A DNA stretch of 64,000 bases from Streptomyces sp. Ru71 (lineage in GTDB: Bacteria > Actinomycetota > Actinomycetes > Streptomycetales > Streptomycetaceae): contig NZ_PQSS01000001.1 in assembly GCF_002920535.1 (NCBI RefSeq), positions 224,233 through 288,232 of the forward strand. The letters are read 5' to 3'. Below are positions 46,159 through 54,867 of the stretch, piece by piece. The notes under the pieces are model-generated. The model had not been told where the DNA came from. It did no database searches and worked only from the letters and a program-made list of their open reading frames with translations. The translations under genes and the position numbers were made by a program. The number at the start of each line of letters is the position of its first letter. Position 1 is the stretch's first letter.

Positions 46159-46902
46159 GTGTCCACTGTGGCCGGGGCAGGATCGGCAGAACTGCTGCTG
46201 GGCGGCACAGTCGTGGTGGCTGCTTCGGTGCAGTGGCTCACCGGGATGGGCTTCGCGCTCATCGCGGTTCCCGTGTTCGTCCTGACACTCGGGCCGTCGC
46301 AGGGGGTGGTGCTCGCCAACTGCGCCGCCGGAGCCATCAGCGTCGTGGGACTCGCCGCGGGGTGGCGGCAGGTACGGATCGGTGCCATGGTCCCCCTGGT
46401 CATCGCCGCCGCGTGCACCGTGCCCGCGGGCCGGTGGGCGGCCGCCCGGCTCTCCGAACCGGTACTGCTGGCCGGCATCGGGACACTTGTGACGCTGGCC
46501 GTGGCTCTCGTGATGGCAGGCGCGCGCATACCGGCGCTGACCGGAACGAAGGGCGCCGTGACCGCCGGGGCCGTGGGCGGGTTCATGAACTCCGCCGCCG
46601 GCGTCGGCGGGCCACCGTACTCGCTGTACGCCTTGAACGCGGGCTGGCCGCTTCCCGCATTCGTGCCGAACGCGCAGTTCTACGGCATCGCGGTGAACGT
46701 CTTCTCGGTGGCTGCCCATGGTGTGCCACGGCTGAGTGGGTCCGCGTGGGGGGTGACGGTGGCCGCCATGGTGGCGGGCATCCTCATCGGCAGGGCCCTC
46801 GCCCCGAGAGCCCGGGAGCGGGAGACGCGTCGGTTCATCTGCGCCTTGTCCCTGGCCGGTGGCCTCTCCGTACTGGTCAAAGGGCTGCTGGACATGGCAT
46901 GA
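46159..46902 (+). CDS. TauE/SafE-family membrane exporter
   Basis: A 247-residue protein with about eight membrane segments. It has the family's paired motifs: VVAASVQWLTGMGFALIAVPVFVL near the N-terminus and GAVGGFMNSAAGVGGPPYSLYAL in the centre. Members export sulfite, sulfoacetate or other organic anions. The GTG start at 46159 is preceded by AACGGTAGGT. It is divergent from the MarR regulator across a 82-bp gap with a palindromic site, so its expression is probably induced by the exported compound. Confidence 0.9.
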   Translation: MSTVAGAGSAELLLGGTVVVAASVQWLTGMGFALIAVPVFVLTLGPSQGVVLANCAAGAISVVGLAAGWRQVRIGAMVPLVIAAACTVPAGRWAAARLSEPVLLAGIGTLVTLAVALVMAGARIPALTGTKGAVTAGAVGGFMNSAAGVGGPPYSLYALNAGWPLPAFVPNAQFYGIAVNVFSVAAHGVPRLSGSAWGVTVAAMVAGILIGRALAPRARERETRRFICALSLAGGLSVLVKGLLDMA

Positions 46903-47038
46903 CCAACCCCGGTCCGCCCGCGCAACCCCCGCCCGCTTCAGCTAAGATCGCGCGCCGCGGGGGGAAGAAGCGGGGGGCTCGGCGCGCGTCGAAGCGTCTG
47001 GCCTGGTCTTCTCCCACGCCGAGGGAGGGGACCCACCG

Positions 47039-50000
47039 ATGCTTCGTCTGTCTTTCGCGACGCGCCGCGCGGCGCGCTCACGCACCGCGCTCGCCACCGC
47101 CGTCGTCCTGGCCGCGACCGGCGGCCTGAGCGTCACCACGACCGGGGCGGCCTTCGCCGAGGACCCGCCCTCGACGCCCGCGTCGGCCCCCGACGAGGTG
47201 GTGATCTCCGACCCGGGCCGGTTCAAGCCGCGCGGGGAGCTCATCGATCACGCCGGCGCCACCGGCTACGTCCACCACCAGGAGGGCAAGAAGCTGGTCT
47301 GGACGGACTTCACGACCGGCACGGACACGAGCCTGCCCTCCACCTACCTCACCTCCGACACAGCCCACCACTCCGGTCTCCTCGGCTACTACAACCGCGA
47401 CACGCGACGGTTCACCGCGACCGACCTCGCGACCGGCACGGCCACCGCCACCCTGTCCGTGCCGGCCGGCCAGACCTGGATCCGCGCCTTCACCCCGGAC
47501 ACGGTGGTCACCGCCACCAAGACGGCCGACGGGAAGTACGACGGACTGCGCCTGCTTCACGCGACCGGCGGCGAGGAGGTCACCGAGCAGCCGGTGACCG
47601 GCCTGCGCGAACCCGTCACCACGCTGCGCGTCCTCGAACAGGACCTGCGGGGCGCGCTGGTGACCACACAGACCGTGGCCGACGGCCCGTACCGCTCCTA
47701 CCTTCTCGACTACGCGACGGCGACCCTCACGCCGACGCTCACCGTGACACCCGCGGCAGGCCGGAGCCTCGGACACGACCGACTCCTCGTCGAGCAGGAC
47801 AACGACACCGTCCTGACGGTCCCGCGCGACAACGCGTCGGCCCCTCCGGTGGCCACCCCGCTGCCGCCCAAGGGCATCAACGAAGCCGACTGGTCGAAGT
47901 CCGCCGTACTCGGCGACTGGATCCTCGTACGCCACGACGTCGACGACTACTGGGGCACCTACAGCCAGGGCGGCAAGCTCCTCGCGGTGCCGCTCGGCGG
48001 CGGCACCGTCCGCGAGCTGCTCCCGCACGCGGCCGACAACCTCACCGTCACTCCCGACGGCAGCGTTCTCGCCGTCGGCGGCAGTTGCGCGCAGGACTGG
48101 TCCGTGCACCGCGTCACGCTCGGCGAGGACGGGGTGCCGCGCCTCGCGGCCGTGCGGAAGGTGCCGCAGATGCCCGCAACCTACAGCGGCTTGGCAGTGG
48201 GCGGCGGGCGGGTGAACTACTTCAGCAACACACGACCGGGACGCACCCTGTACGAAGTCGACACCCGCACGCCCGGCGAGGCAAGGCCACGCCATTGGAC
48301 CTCGTCGGACAACCCGGCCTGGCCCAAGGGGCCGCTGTCGCTCGGTGACGGACAGAGCGCCATCTCGCATGGCTACTCGGTCGATTCGCCCCTCACCGAG
48401 AACTCCTACTACCGCGTGGACCTACCCACCACCTCCACGCTCCTGGACGCGGGCGGCCGTTACTCGCTCTCCTCCGACGGAACCACCCAGTACGTCGGCG
48501 ACTTCGGTGACAACGGCGGCTCCCGGATCGTGCTCCAGCGCCCGCACAGCGCCGCCGCCCTGTGGGGCACCAAGCTGTGGAAGACGGCCGGTGGGACCGG
48601 CAAGGTCAACTCCTACGACCTGGTCACCAAGGTGACCACCCCCGACCTCGACCTCGGCTCCGGCTGTGTCCCGAGCGAGCTGCAGGCGCTGGGCCGCTGG
48701 CTGTACTGGGCCTGCGCGGGCGGTGCCAAGGCCGGGGTGTACGACCAGCACCTGAAGAAGAGCGTCCCCGTGCCGACGGGTGAGGCACTCCTCGGCGACG
48801 GATACGTCGTACGACGGAACAACGCGGCCGGCAAACTGCTCCTCACGGACGCGACGACCGGACAGACCACCGAGTTCGCCGACATCCCGGTGACCGACCG
48901 GGCCGATTCGGGACGGCGGGCCGACTGGAGCGTCGACAAGTACGGCGGTGGAGTGGCGTTCATCGACGCGCAGAACAACATCCGTGTCAAGCGCGTCCCC
49001 ATCGCCCCCCAGGGCCTGACCATCCTCGACGCCACGGTCGACGGAGGCTTCACCGCCGCCTACGAATTCGACAACGCCTGGGACGCCCTGTGGCGCCTGT
49101 CCCGGCCCGCGGACCACTGGCGTGTCCTGGTACGCGACGGCTCCGGACGGGTCGTGCGGACGCTGAGCGGCACGGCCGGACCCGGAGCCGCCGTCCAGGC
49201 ACGCTGGGACGGCAGGGACGACGCGGGGCGCGGAGTGCTGGCAGCCCGCTACTCGTACGACTTCGAGGTCGCGCCCGATCCCGGCGACGCCTTCGTCCGG
49301 CTGACGAGCGGCACCATCGACGCGTCCGACACCGTCCTGGAGACCGCCCCTTCCCGCTACCGGCCGCTCGCGCCCCGGCGGGTCCTCGACACCCGCTCGG
49401 GCGTCGGCGCACCGAGGGCCAAGGTCGGCCCCTGGCGGCGCGTCACCCTGAAGGTCGCGGGCGCCGGTGGCGTGCCGGCCACCGGGGCGACCAGCGTCGT
49501 GTTGAACGTGACGGTCACCAACGCCACCAAGGCGGGCCACATCTCCGTGGTCCCGAACACCGCCGAGTCCCAGCATGCCTCCCAGGTCAACTTCACGGCC
49601 GGGCAGACGACGTCCAACCTCGTGGTCGTGCCCGTCGTCAACGGCAGGGTGGACCTGATGGCTTCCACCGGCGGCACCGTCGATCTCGTCGCCGACGTGG
49701 CCGGCTACTACGCGCAGGGCACGGGCGGCTCCGCGTTCCGGCCGCTGACGCCCACCCGGTTCATGGACACCCGCACCGGCCTCGGCGTGCCGCGCGCCAA
49801 GGTGGGCTCCGGCGGCACGGCCCGCCTGCAGGTGACGGGCGTCAAGGGCGTGCCGGCGAGCGGGGTGAGCGCGGTCGTCATGAACGTGACCGCGACCAAC
49901 GCCTCCCACTCCACCGTCGTCACCGCCTACCCGGACGGCACCCCGCGCCCGGGCACCTCCAATCTGAACGTGCCCGCCGGCCGCACCGTCGCCAATCTCG

Positions 50001-50461
50001 TCGTCGTACCCGTCGTCAACGGCAGGATCGCCCTCACCAACAACTACGGCTCCGTCGACCTCCTCGGTGACGTCGTGGGCTACTACACCGGCGGCGACGG
50101 TCAAGCGTTCACCGGTGTCGAGGCACGCCGGCTCATGGACACCCGCAGCGGCTACGGCATCCGCCAGGGCGTGGTGGGGCCGGGCCGGTCCGTGACCCTG
50201 CAGGTCGCGGGGACGGGCCCCGTTCCGGCGAAGATCTCCGCCGTCGTCCTCAACGTCACGGCCACCGGACCCACCACCACCGGGTACGTCACGGTCCACC
50301 CCTCGGGTACGTCACGCGGCACCACGTCGAACGTGAACTTCCGGGCCGGGCAGACGGTGCCGAACCAGGTCGTCGTACCGGTCATCGACGGCAAGGTGAC
50401 CTTCTACAACCACGCCGGCAACGTGCACCTGATCGCGGATGTGGAGGGCTGGTTCGCCTAG
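47039..50461 (+). CDS. Large secreted protein with FlgD-like domain and three C-terminal repeats
   Basis: A 1,140-residue secreted protein. The signal peptide ends about residue 40 (GAAFA). Residues about 60-680 look like a beta-propeller of degenerate repeats. Residues about 694-745 resemble a FlgD Ig-like domain (VLVRDGSGRVVRTL, ARWDGRDDAGRGVLAARYSYDFEV). Three tandem ~118-residue units follow (about 775-892, 900-1017, 1023-1140), each starting RxLDTRxGxG, with VVLNVT, SNxNFxAGQT and VVVPVVNGK in the middle and a VDLxADVxGYYA end. Similar repeats cap other actinobacterial exoproteins. No catalytic motif is evident, so a cell-surface or binding role is likely. Confidence 0.88.
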   Translation: MLRLSFATRRAARSRTALATAVVLAATGGLSVTTTGAAFAEDPPSTPASAPDEVVISDPGRFKPRGELIDHAGATGYVHHQEGKKLVWTDFTTGTDTSLPSTYLTSDTAHHSGLLGYYNRDTRRFTATDLATGTATATLSVPAGQTWIRAFTPDTVVTATKTADGKYDGLRLLHATGGEEVTEQPVTGLREPVTTLRVLEQDLRGALVTTQTVADGPYRSYLLDYATATLTPTLTVTPAAGRSLGHDRLLVEQDNDTVLTVPRDNASAPPVATPLPPKGINEADWSKSAVLGDWILVRHDVDDYWGTYSQGGKLLAVPLGGGTVRELLPHAADNLTVTPDGSVLAVGGSCAQDWSVHRVTLGEDGVPRLAAVRKVPQMPATYSGLAVGGGRVNYFSNTRPGRTLYEVDTRTPGEARPRHWTSSDNPAWPKGPLSLGDGQSAISHGYSVDSPLTENSYYRVDLPTTSTLLDAGGRYSLSSDGTTQYVGDFGDNGGSRIVLQRPHSAAALWGTKLWKTAGGTGKVNSYDLVTKVTTPDLDLGSGCVPSELQALGRWLYWACAGGAKAGVYDQHLKKSVPVPTGEALLGDGYVVRRNNAAGKLLLTDATTGQTTEFADIPVTDRADSGRRADWSVDKYGGGVAFIDAQNNIRVKRVPIAPQGLTILDATVDGGFTAAYEFDNAWDALWRLSRPADHWRVLVRDGSGRVVRTLSGTAGPGAAVQARWDGRDDAGRGVLAARYSYDFEVAPDPGDAFVRLTSGTIDASDTVLETAPSRYRPLAPRRVLDTRSGVGAPRAKVGPWRRVTLKVAGAGGVPATGATSVVLNVTVTNATKAGHISVVPNTAESQHASQVNFTAGQTTSNLVVVPVVNGRVDLMASTGGTVDLVADVAGYYAQGTGGSAFRPLTPTRFMDTRTGLGVPRAKVGSGGTARLQVTGVKGVPASGVSAVVMNVTATNASHSTVVTAYPDGTPRPGTSNLNVPAGRTVANLVVVPVVNGRIALTNNYGSVDLLGDVVGYYTGGDGQAFTGVEARRLMDTRSGYGIRQGVVGPGRSVTLQVAGTGPVPAKISAVVLNVTATGPTTTGYVTVHPSGTSRGTTSNVNFRAGQTVPNQVVVPVIDGKVTFYNHAGNVHLIADVEGWFA

Positions 50462-51010
50462 AAGCGCCGGACCACCCATACGTTCCCCCCGCCGGGGTGC
50501 CGGCCGTTCGTCCTGGCCCGCCACGGTGAACAGCGAACGCGAGCCGGCCATCTGCACACCGCCGCACAAGTGCTGACAGCAGCGCATCCGCGATACGGCC
50601 GCCGGCAGCTTGGGACACGGCAGCGGGCGTATCGCCCTTGAGCGGGGCTGAGGTGGCTGACGCGGGCGGCGTGGCTGATGCGGGGGGCGGGGGGCCCGCA
50701 CAGCGCGCCGGGGGCTCAGAACGTCGAGGACATCCTCGTCGGACGGCTGTGCCGTGGCGTCGGTCGACGGGGTGTCGTCGTCGGTCAGCCTGCCCCGGCC
50801 GATCGCCCGGGGCAGGACGGCGCGCACCAGGGCGGCGACCGCCCCTTCGCCCGCCCGTCACCCGCGCACTCGTCCGGGGCGACGACGGAGCGCGCGGCAT
50901 GACCGCCCTGACCCGCCGCCGGTTCCATACGACGGCGGGTCAGGCACCGTTGCCCGTCGCCGACTACGGCGACATGCTCACCCGGCTGCGCGCCGGCTCA
51001 CTGACCGGGC
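50462..51010. other. Gene-poor gap with possible decayed coding sequence
   Basis: No complete gene is supported here. On the minus strand about 50,700-50,827 there is a short frame with coding-like codon use (AVLPRAIGRGRLTDDDTPS, then DEDVLDVL), and on the plus strand about 50,899-51,010 another (TRRRFHTTAGQAPLPVADYG, then LTRLRAG). Neither has a family match I recognise or a convincing start and stop. The stretch may be the debris of deleted genes. Confidence 0.3.
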
Positions 51011-51033
51011 CGCGAGGTCACCTCGCGAGGGCC
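51011..51033 (-). terminator. Terminator of the secreted Ig-like protein gene
   Basis: CGCGAGG (51011-51017) and CCTCGCG (51021-51027) are exact arms with a three-base loop; the flanking GGGCC/GGGCC and TGACC/GGTCA can extend the stem with mismatches. It starts just after the gene's TGA at 51040-51038. Confidence 0.6.
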
Positions 51034-51037
51034 GTGG

Positions 51038-52684
51038 TCACTGGACGTCCACGAAGTCCAGGCGGCTGTAGCTGTAGAAGTGCGACCAGTCGTCGCCGTC
51101 GTATCTGGCCTGCCAGTCACCGTCCTTGGCGGCGGTGAAGGTCTTGGTGAACCTGCCGTCCGTGCCCGTGACGGCGACGCCGACCCCGCGCCAGGTGGTC
51201 GTGCCCTTCTCACGGAAGTAGATGTTGATCCGGGCACTGGGCAACGCGGACCACTGCCCGCCGGACTGCGTGTTGAGCTTGCCGGTGATGGTGATCGGGG
51301 CGCCCGCCCTGACCGGTTCCGGGTTCGCGTTGAACTCGCCGAACGCCGTGTTCTGGCGCCAGATCGAGTACGACTCCGGGGCGGGGCCGGCCGGGATGTC
51401 CCTGGTTCCGGCGAACTGGAGCCGCCAGACACCCAGGCCCAGGTAGGGCAGGTCGGTGGCCGTGACCGTGCGGGAGCTGTTGCCCGCGATGGCCGGGCTG
51501 TCGACGGTCCTCTTGGTGACCCACTCGGTGGTTCCGTACTTCTTGAACTGGATGTTCACCTTGAGCGTCGTCGCGGCCGGGAGGTCGTACCGGTCGAAGA
51601 TGCCCGAGATCGTGACCTTCTTGTACGGGCTGACGGAATAGCTGGGGACCCTGTGGAAGCCCGCGCTCGTGGTCGGGTCGGAGTTGACGTACACGTAGGT
51701 CTCGCTCAGCCAGGGCGTGCCCAGGAGCGCGATCCGCTGCCGCTGGGTGCCGTAGACGGGGACCTGGGTGGTGAACCGCCCGTCCGCCCCCGCGGCGAAC
51801 TTCCGCACGTTGTACACCGCCATGGGTGTCCCGACGGGGACCGGCTTGTCGACGCCGTCGCTGCCGCGGTAGGTGGCCCGGCCGGTCAACGGGGCATCCT
51901 TCCCGTCCGGGCCGGTCACCTTGGGCGAGTCCAGCGCGATGGAGGTTGCCGTGTATCCGACCTCCACCCGGCGGGTCTGCCCATGAGCGGCGTCCGCGTC
52001 GGCCGGCCGCAGGATGACCTTGACGTCGTTCTGGTACGTGCTGGTGTCGTGCTGCTCGGTGCCGGTGAAGGTGTACGGGGCAGTGAGGTGCCCGGTGGCG
52101 TCGGTGGTCAGCTCTGTCTTCGCCGCGGTCGTCTCCAGGACCAGCCGGCCGTTCGGCATCGGCTTCTCGGAGTCGTCGCGCGGGTCGCGCAGCGTCGCGT
52201 CCGCCGCGATGGACACCGTCCGGTGCTCCAGGTCCGGCTTCCCGGTCACCTCGAACGACGTGACCTGCGGGATCAGGTGGTAGTCGAAGACCGCTTCGTC
52301 CTTGTGGACGATCGTCTCGCCGGCGGTGCCGGCGTACTCGACGTCCACGGCGTACCGGCCCAGGTCGGCCAGCCGCAGCGGAGAGGTCTCGATGGCGGTC
52401 TCACCGGGGTCGTCCTGGCAGGACGGGTTGCAGGGGTCCGTGTCCTGCACGTGGATGAACTCGGTGACGGTCGCCACCGGGGTGTCGGTGCCCTCCTTGC
52501 GCAGGAGCACCTTCAGGTCCTTCGGCAGCGTGTTCGTACCGAAGTCCAGGTGGATCCGGGTCTCACTCGTCCGGACCGAGGGCCCGTTCGGGTGCGGGTC
52601 GGCCGCCTGCGCCGCCGTCGGCACCGTGAGCACGCCACCGAGCGCGCCGAGCGTGCACAGCGCAGCGAGGGTGCTTCTTCTCAT
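51038..52684 (-). CDS. Secreted protein with repeated Ig-like domains, function unknown
   Basis: A 548-residue secreted protein. The signal peptide ends at residue 27 (TAAQA). The body is made of several beta-sandwich-like segments, for example KTELTTDATGHLTAPYTFTG, GRATYRGSDGVDKPVPVGTPMAVY, KKVTISGIFDRYD and APITITGKLNTQSGGQW, followed by GRFTKTFTAAKDGDWQARYDGDD. This pattern is common in Streptomyces exoproteins of unknown role, often called calcium-binding or Ig-like. There is no catalytic motif. It is convergent with the repeat protein and ends in a hairpin terminator. Confidence 0.82.
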   Translation of the reverse strand: MRRSTLAALCTLGALGGVLTVPTAAQAADPHPNGPSVRTSETRIHLDFGTNTLPKDLKVLLRKEGTDTPVATVTEFIHVQDTDPCNPSCQDDPGETAIETSPLRLADLGRYAVDVEYAGTAGETIVHKDEAVFDYHLIPQVTSFEVTGKPDLEHRTVSIAADATLRDPRDDSEKPMPNGRLVLETTAAKTELTTDATGHLTAPYTFTGTEQHDTSTYQNDVKVILRPADADAAHGQTRRVEVGYTATSIALDSPKVTGPDGKDAPLTGRATYRGSDGVDKPVPVGTPMAVYNVRKFAAGADGRFTTQVPVYGTQRQRIALLGTPWLSETYVYVNSDPTTSAGFHRVPSYSVSPYKKVTISGIFDRYDLPAATTLKVNIQFKKYGTTEWVTKRTVDSPAIAGNSSRTVTATDLPYLGLGVWRLQFAGTRDIPAGPAPESYSIWRQNTAFGEFNANPEPVRAGAPITITGKLNTQSGGQWSALPSARINIYFREKGTTTWRGVGVAVTGTDGRFTKTFTAAKDGDWQARYDGDDWSHFYSYSRLDFVDVQ

Positions 52685-52834
52685 GTGTTTCCCACCAGGG
52701 CATCAAGATCCAATCGGCTTCCAGACCTCTGGAGGGGGCAGAAGGTTGCACGCAGAACGAAACCGAACGTTGGGCCTGCGTTTGCCGGGTGTTTGCCGGG
52801 GCCCGTGAACGGACGGGCGGGCGCCGTGCGCGAG

Positions 52835-52865
52835 TTGAATCTCCCCTTGGGGGAGAACCTACCTT
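52835..52865 (+). promoter_or_regulatory. MerR-type promoter driving the alpha/beta hydrolase
   Basis: A -35 TTGAAT (52835-52840) and a -10 TACCTT (52860-52865) are separated by exactly 19 bp. Between them lies TCTCCCC-TTG-GGGGAGA (52840-52856), a perfect seven-base inverted repeat. This is the classical layout of a MerR-activated promoter. The predicted start of transcription is near 52872, with AAGGAG and ATG following. No MerR gene is in the window. Confidence 0.75.
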
Positions 52866-52901
52866 CCGGGCTGGTCGTAGAACCGAGTCAAGGAGTCGAC
52901 G

Positions 52902-53657
52902 ATGGCGACGTTTCTGCTGGTGCCCGGTCTGTGGATGGGCGGTTGGGCGTGGGACGCCGTGGCCGCGGAGTTGTCCGCACGGGGGCACCGCGCGACGGCG
53001 GTGACGCTTCCCGGCCTGGGGGACAGGGCCGACGAGGACGCCGCCGTCATCGGGCTTGCCGACCATGTGGACGCGGTGGCCGAACTGCTCCAGGCGCAGG
53101 AGCGGGAAGTCGTGCTGGTGGCGCACAGTTACGCCGGCTTCCCGTCGGTCGGCGCCGTCGACCGGGTGCCCGAGAAGGTCGAGCGGCTGGTGTTCGTGGA
53201 CACCGGTGCTCCCGAGTCCGGCGAGTCGGTGGTCACCCAGATGCCGCACCTGCTGGAGACGGCCGACGGCGGGGTCCTTCCGGTCCCCGGCGGGATCGAC
53301 GCCGTGCACGGTGTGCCGGAGGCCGAGTGGGAGCGCTACCGCAGCCTGGCGACACCGCATCCCCTGCGCACCGTCACCGATCCGATCACGCTGACGGGTG
53401 CGTGGCTGAAGGTGCCGACGACGGGTGTCTTCTGCCTGGCGGGCGGCCGCCTGAGCCTGGACGTCGTCCGTGCCCTGTACGCCACGGGCGACCCCCGGTT
53501 CGCGAAGCTGGCCGAGCCCGGGGTGACCTTCTTCGAAATGGCCACCGGGCATTGGCCGATGCTGTCCACACCGACCGAACTGGCCGACGTCCTGGTGCGC
53601 GCGGCGGCAGGCGAGGGCGAGAGCCTCGTTGAGGAGGGTCAGGCCCGTTCCCGCTGA
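52902..53657 (+). CDS. Alpha/beta hydrolase
   Basis: A 251-residue hydrolase with the oxyanion-side motif LVPGLWMGGWAWD, the nucleophile elbow VAHSYAGF (S76) and the catalytic His in TGHWPM (H217). It resembles the short esterase-type alpha/beta hydrolases; the substrate is unknown. AAGGAG lies six bases before the ATG. It is driven by a MerR-type promoter 40 bp upstream, suggesting drug- or metabolite-induced expression. Confidence 0.92.
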   Translation: MATFLLVPGLWMGGWAWDAVAAELSARGHRATAVTLPGLGDRADEDAAVIGLADHVDAVAELLQAQEREVVLVAHSYAGFPSVGAVDRVPEKVERLVFVDTGAPESGESVVTQMPHLLETADGGVLPVPGGIDAVHGVPEAEWERYRSLATPHPLRTVTDPITLTGAWLKVPTTGVFCLAGGRLSLDVVRALYATGDPRFAKLAEPGVTFFEMATGHWPMLSTPTELADVLVRAAAGEGESLVEEGQARSR

Positions 53658-53688
53658 GCAATTGCCCGGGAGCGTCTGAAGAACGCGA

Positions 53689-53738
53689 CGCCCCGACCGG
53701 CCGGTACCGGCGATGACCGGTACTGTCGGATCGGGGCG
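53689..53738. terminator. Bidirectional terminator between the hydrolase and GAPDH genes
   Basis: CGCCCCGA (53689-53696) and TCGGGGCG (53731-53738) form the outer stem, and TACCGG (53705-53710) with CCGGTA (53717-53722) an inner stem. It sits between two convergent stop codons. Confidence 0.6.
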
Positions 53739-53751
53739 GCTGCGCGCTCGG

Positions 53752-54750
53752 TCAGCGTGCGGCGAGGAGTTCCAAGGTGTCGATCACGCGGTTGGAGAAG
53801 CCCCACTCGTTGTCGTACCAGGCGACGACCTTGACGTGGCGGCCGTCGACGCGGGTGAGGGCCGAGTCGAAGATCGACGAGGCGGGATTGCCGGTGATGT
53901 CCGACGACACGAGCGGGTCGTCCGAGTATTCGAGGATGCCGGCGAGCGGCCCCTCAGCCGCGTCGCGGTATGCCGCCAGCACGTCGTCGCGGGTCACGTC
54001 GCGGGCGACCGTCGTGTTCAGCTCGACGATCGAGCCCACCGGTACCGGTACGCGGATCGAGTCGCCCGACAGCTTGCCGTCCAGGTTCGGCAGCACCAGG
54101 CCGATCGCCTTGGCGGCGCCCGTCGTGGTCGGCACGATGTTGACGCCGGCTGCCCGGGCGCGACGGGCGTCGCGGTGCGGACCGTCCTGCAGGTTCTGCT
54201 CCTGCGTGTAGGCGTGCACCGTCGTCATGAACCCGTGCTCGATACCGGCGAGTTCGTCCAGCACCTTGGCCAGCGGCGCGAGTGCGTTGGTGGTGCAGGA
54301 GGCGTTGGACACGATCGTGTGCAGGTCAGCGTCGTAGGCGTCGGTGTTGACCCCGTACGCGAGCGTGACGTCGGCGCCGTCCGACGGCGCACTGACCAGC
54401 ACCTTGCGCGCGCCCGCGTCGAGGTGGGCGCGGGCGGCCTTGGCGGAGGTGAAGCGGCCGGTGGCTTCCAGGACGATGTCGACGCCGAGTTCGGCCCACG
54501 GCAGCTGCGCCGGCTCACGCTCGGCCAGCACCGTGATCCGACGGCCGTCGACGACGAGGGCGTTGCCGTCGACGGTCACCGGACGCCCGAGCCGGCCGGC
54601 CGTGCTGTCGTAGGCGAGCAGCCGGGCGAGGGTCGCGGGCTCGGTGAGGTCGTTGACGGCGACGATCTCCAGGGCGCTGTCGCGCTCCAGCAGGGCGCGC
54701 AGCACATTGCGTCCGATGCGGCCGAAACCGTTGATGGCGATGCGAGTCAT
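53752..54750 (-). CDS. gap: Glyceraldehyde-3-phosphate dehydrogenase (type I)
   Basis: A 332-residue glycolytic enzyme. The NAD-binding start is TRIAINGFGRIGRNVLRALLE; the catalytic segment is SNASCTTNALAPL, with the active-site Cys, and HAYTQEQNLQDGPHRDARRARAA, VPTTTGAAKAIGLVLP and WYDNEWGFSNRVIDTL are all conserved. GAAGGGA-like sequence precedes the ATG. It is unlinked to pgk/tpi genes and sits beside a GlxA-type regulator, so it is probably a secondary paralogue, not the central-metabolism copy. Confidence 0.96.
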   Translation of the reverse strand: MTRIAINGFGRIGRNVLRALLERDSALEIVAVNDLTEPATLARLLAYDSTAGRLGRPVTVDGNALVVDGRRITVLAEREPAQLPWAELGVDIVLEATGRFTSAKAARAHLDAGARKVLVSAPSDGADVTLAYGVNTDAYDADLHTIVSNASCTTNALAPLAKVLDELAGIEHGFMTTVHAYTQEQNLQDGPHRDARRARAAGVNIVPTTTGAAKAIGLVLPNLDGKLSGDSIRVPVPVGSIVELNTTVARDVTRDDVLAAYRDAAEGPLAGILEYSDDPLVSSDITGNPASSIFDSALTRVDGRHVKVVAWYDNEWGFSNRVIDTLELLAAR

Positions 54751-54867
54751 GAATGGTGTCCCTTCCCTTCCCCACCAGGCTCGCCCGAGGCCGGCGCCGC
54801 CGACAGTGGCGCGATCGCCAGGGTTCGAAAGGATCCCGCCACCCCGCCACCCGGTGACCGGGCCGGG

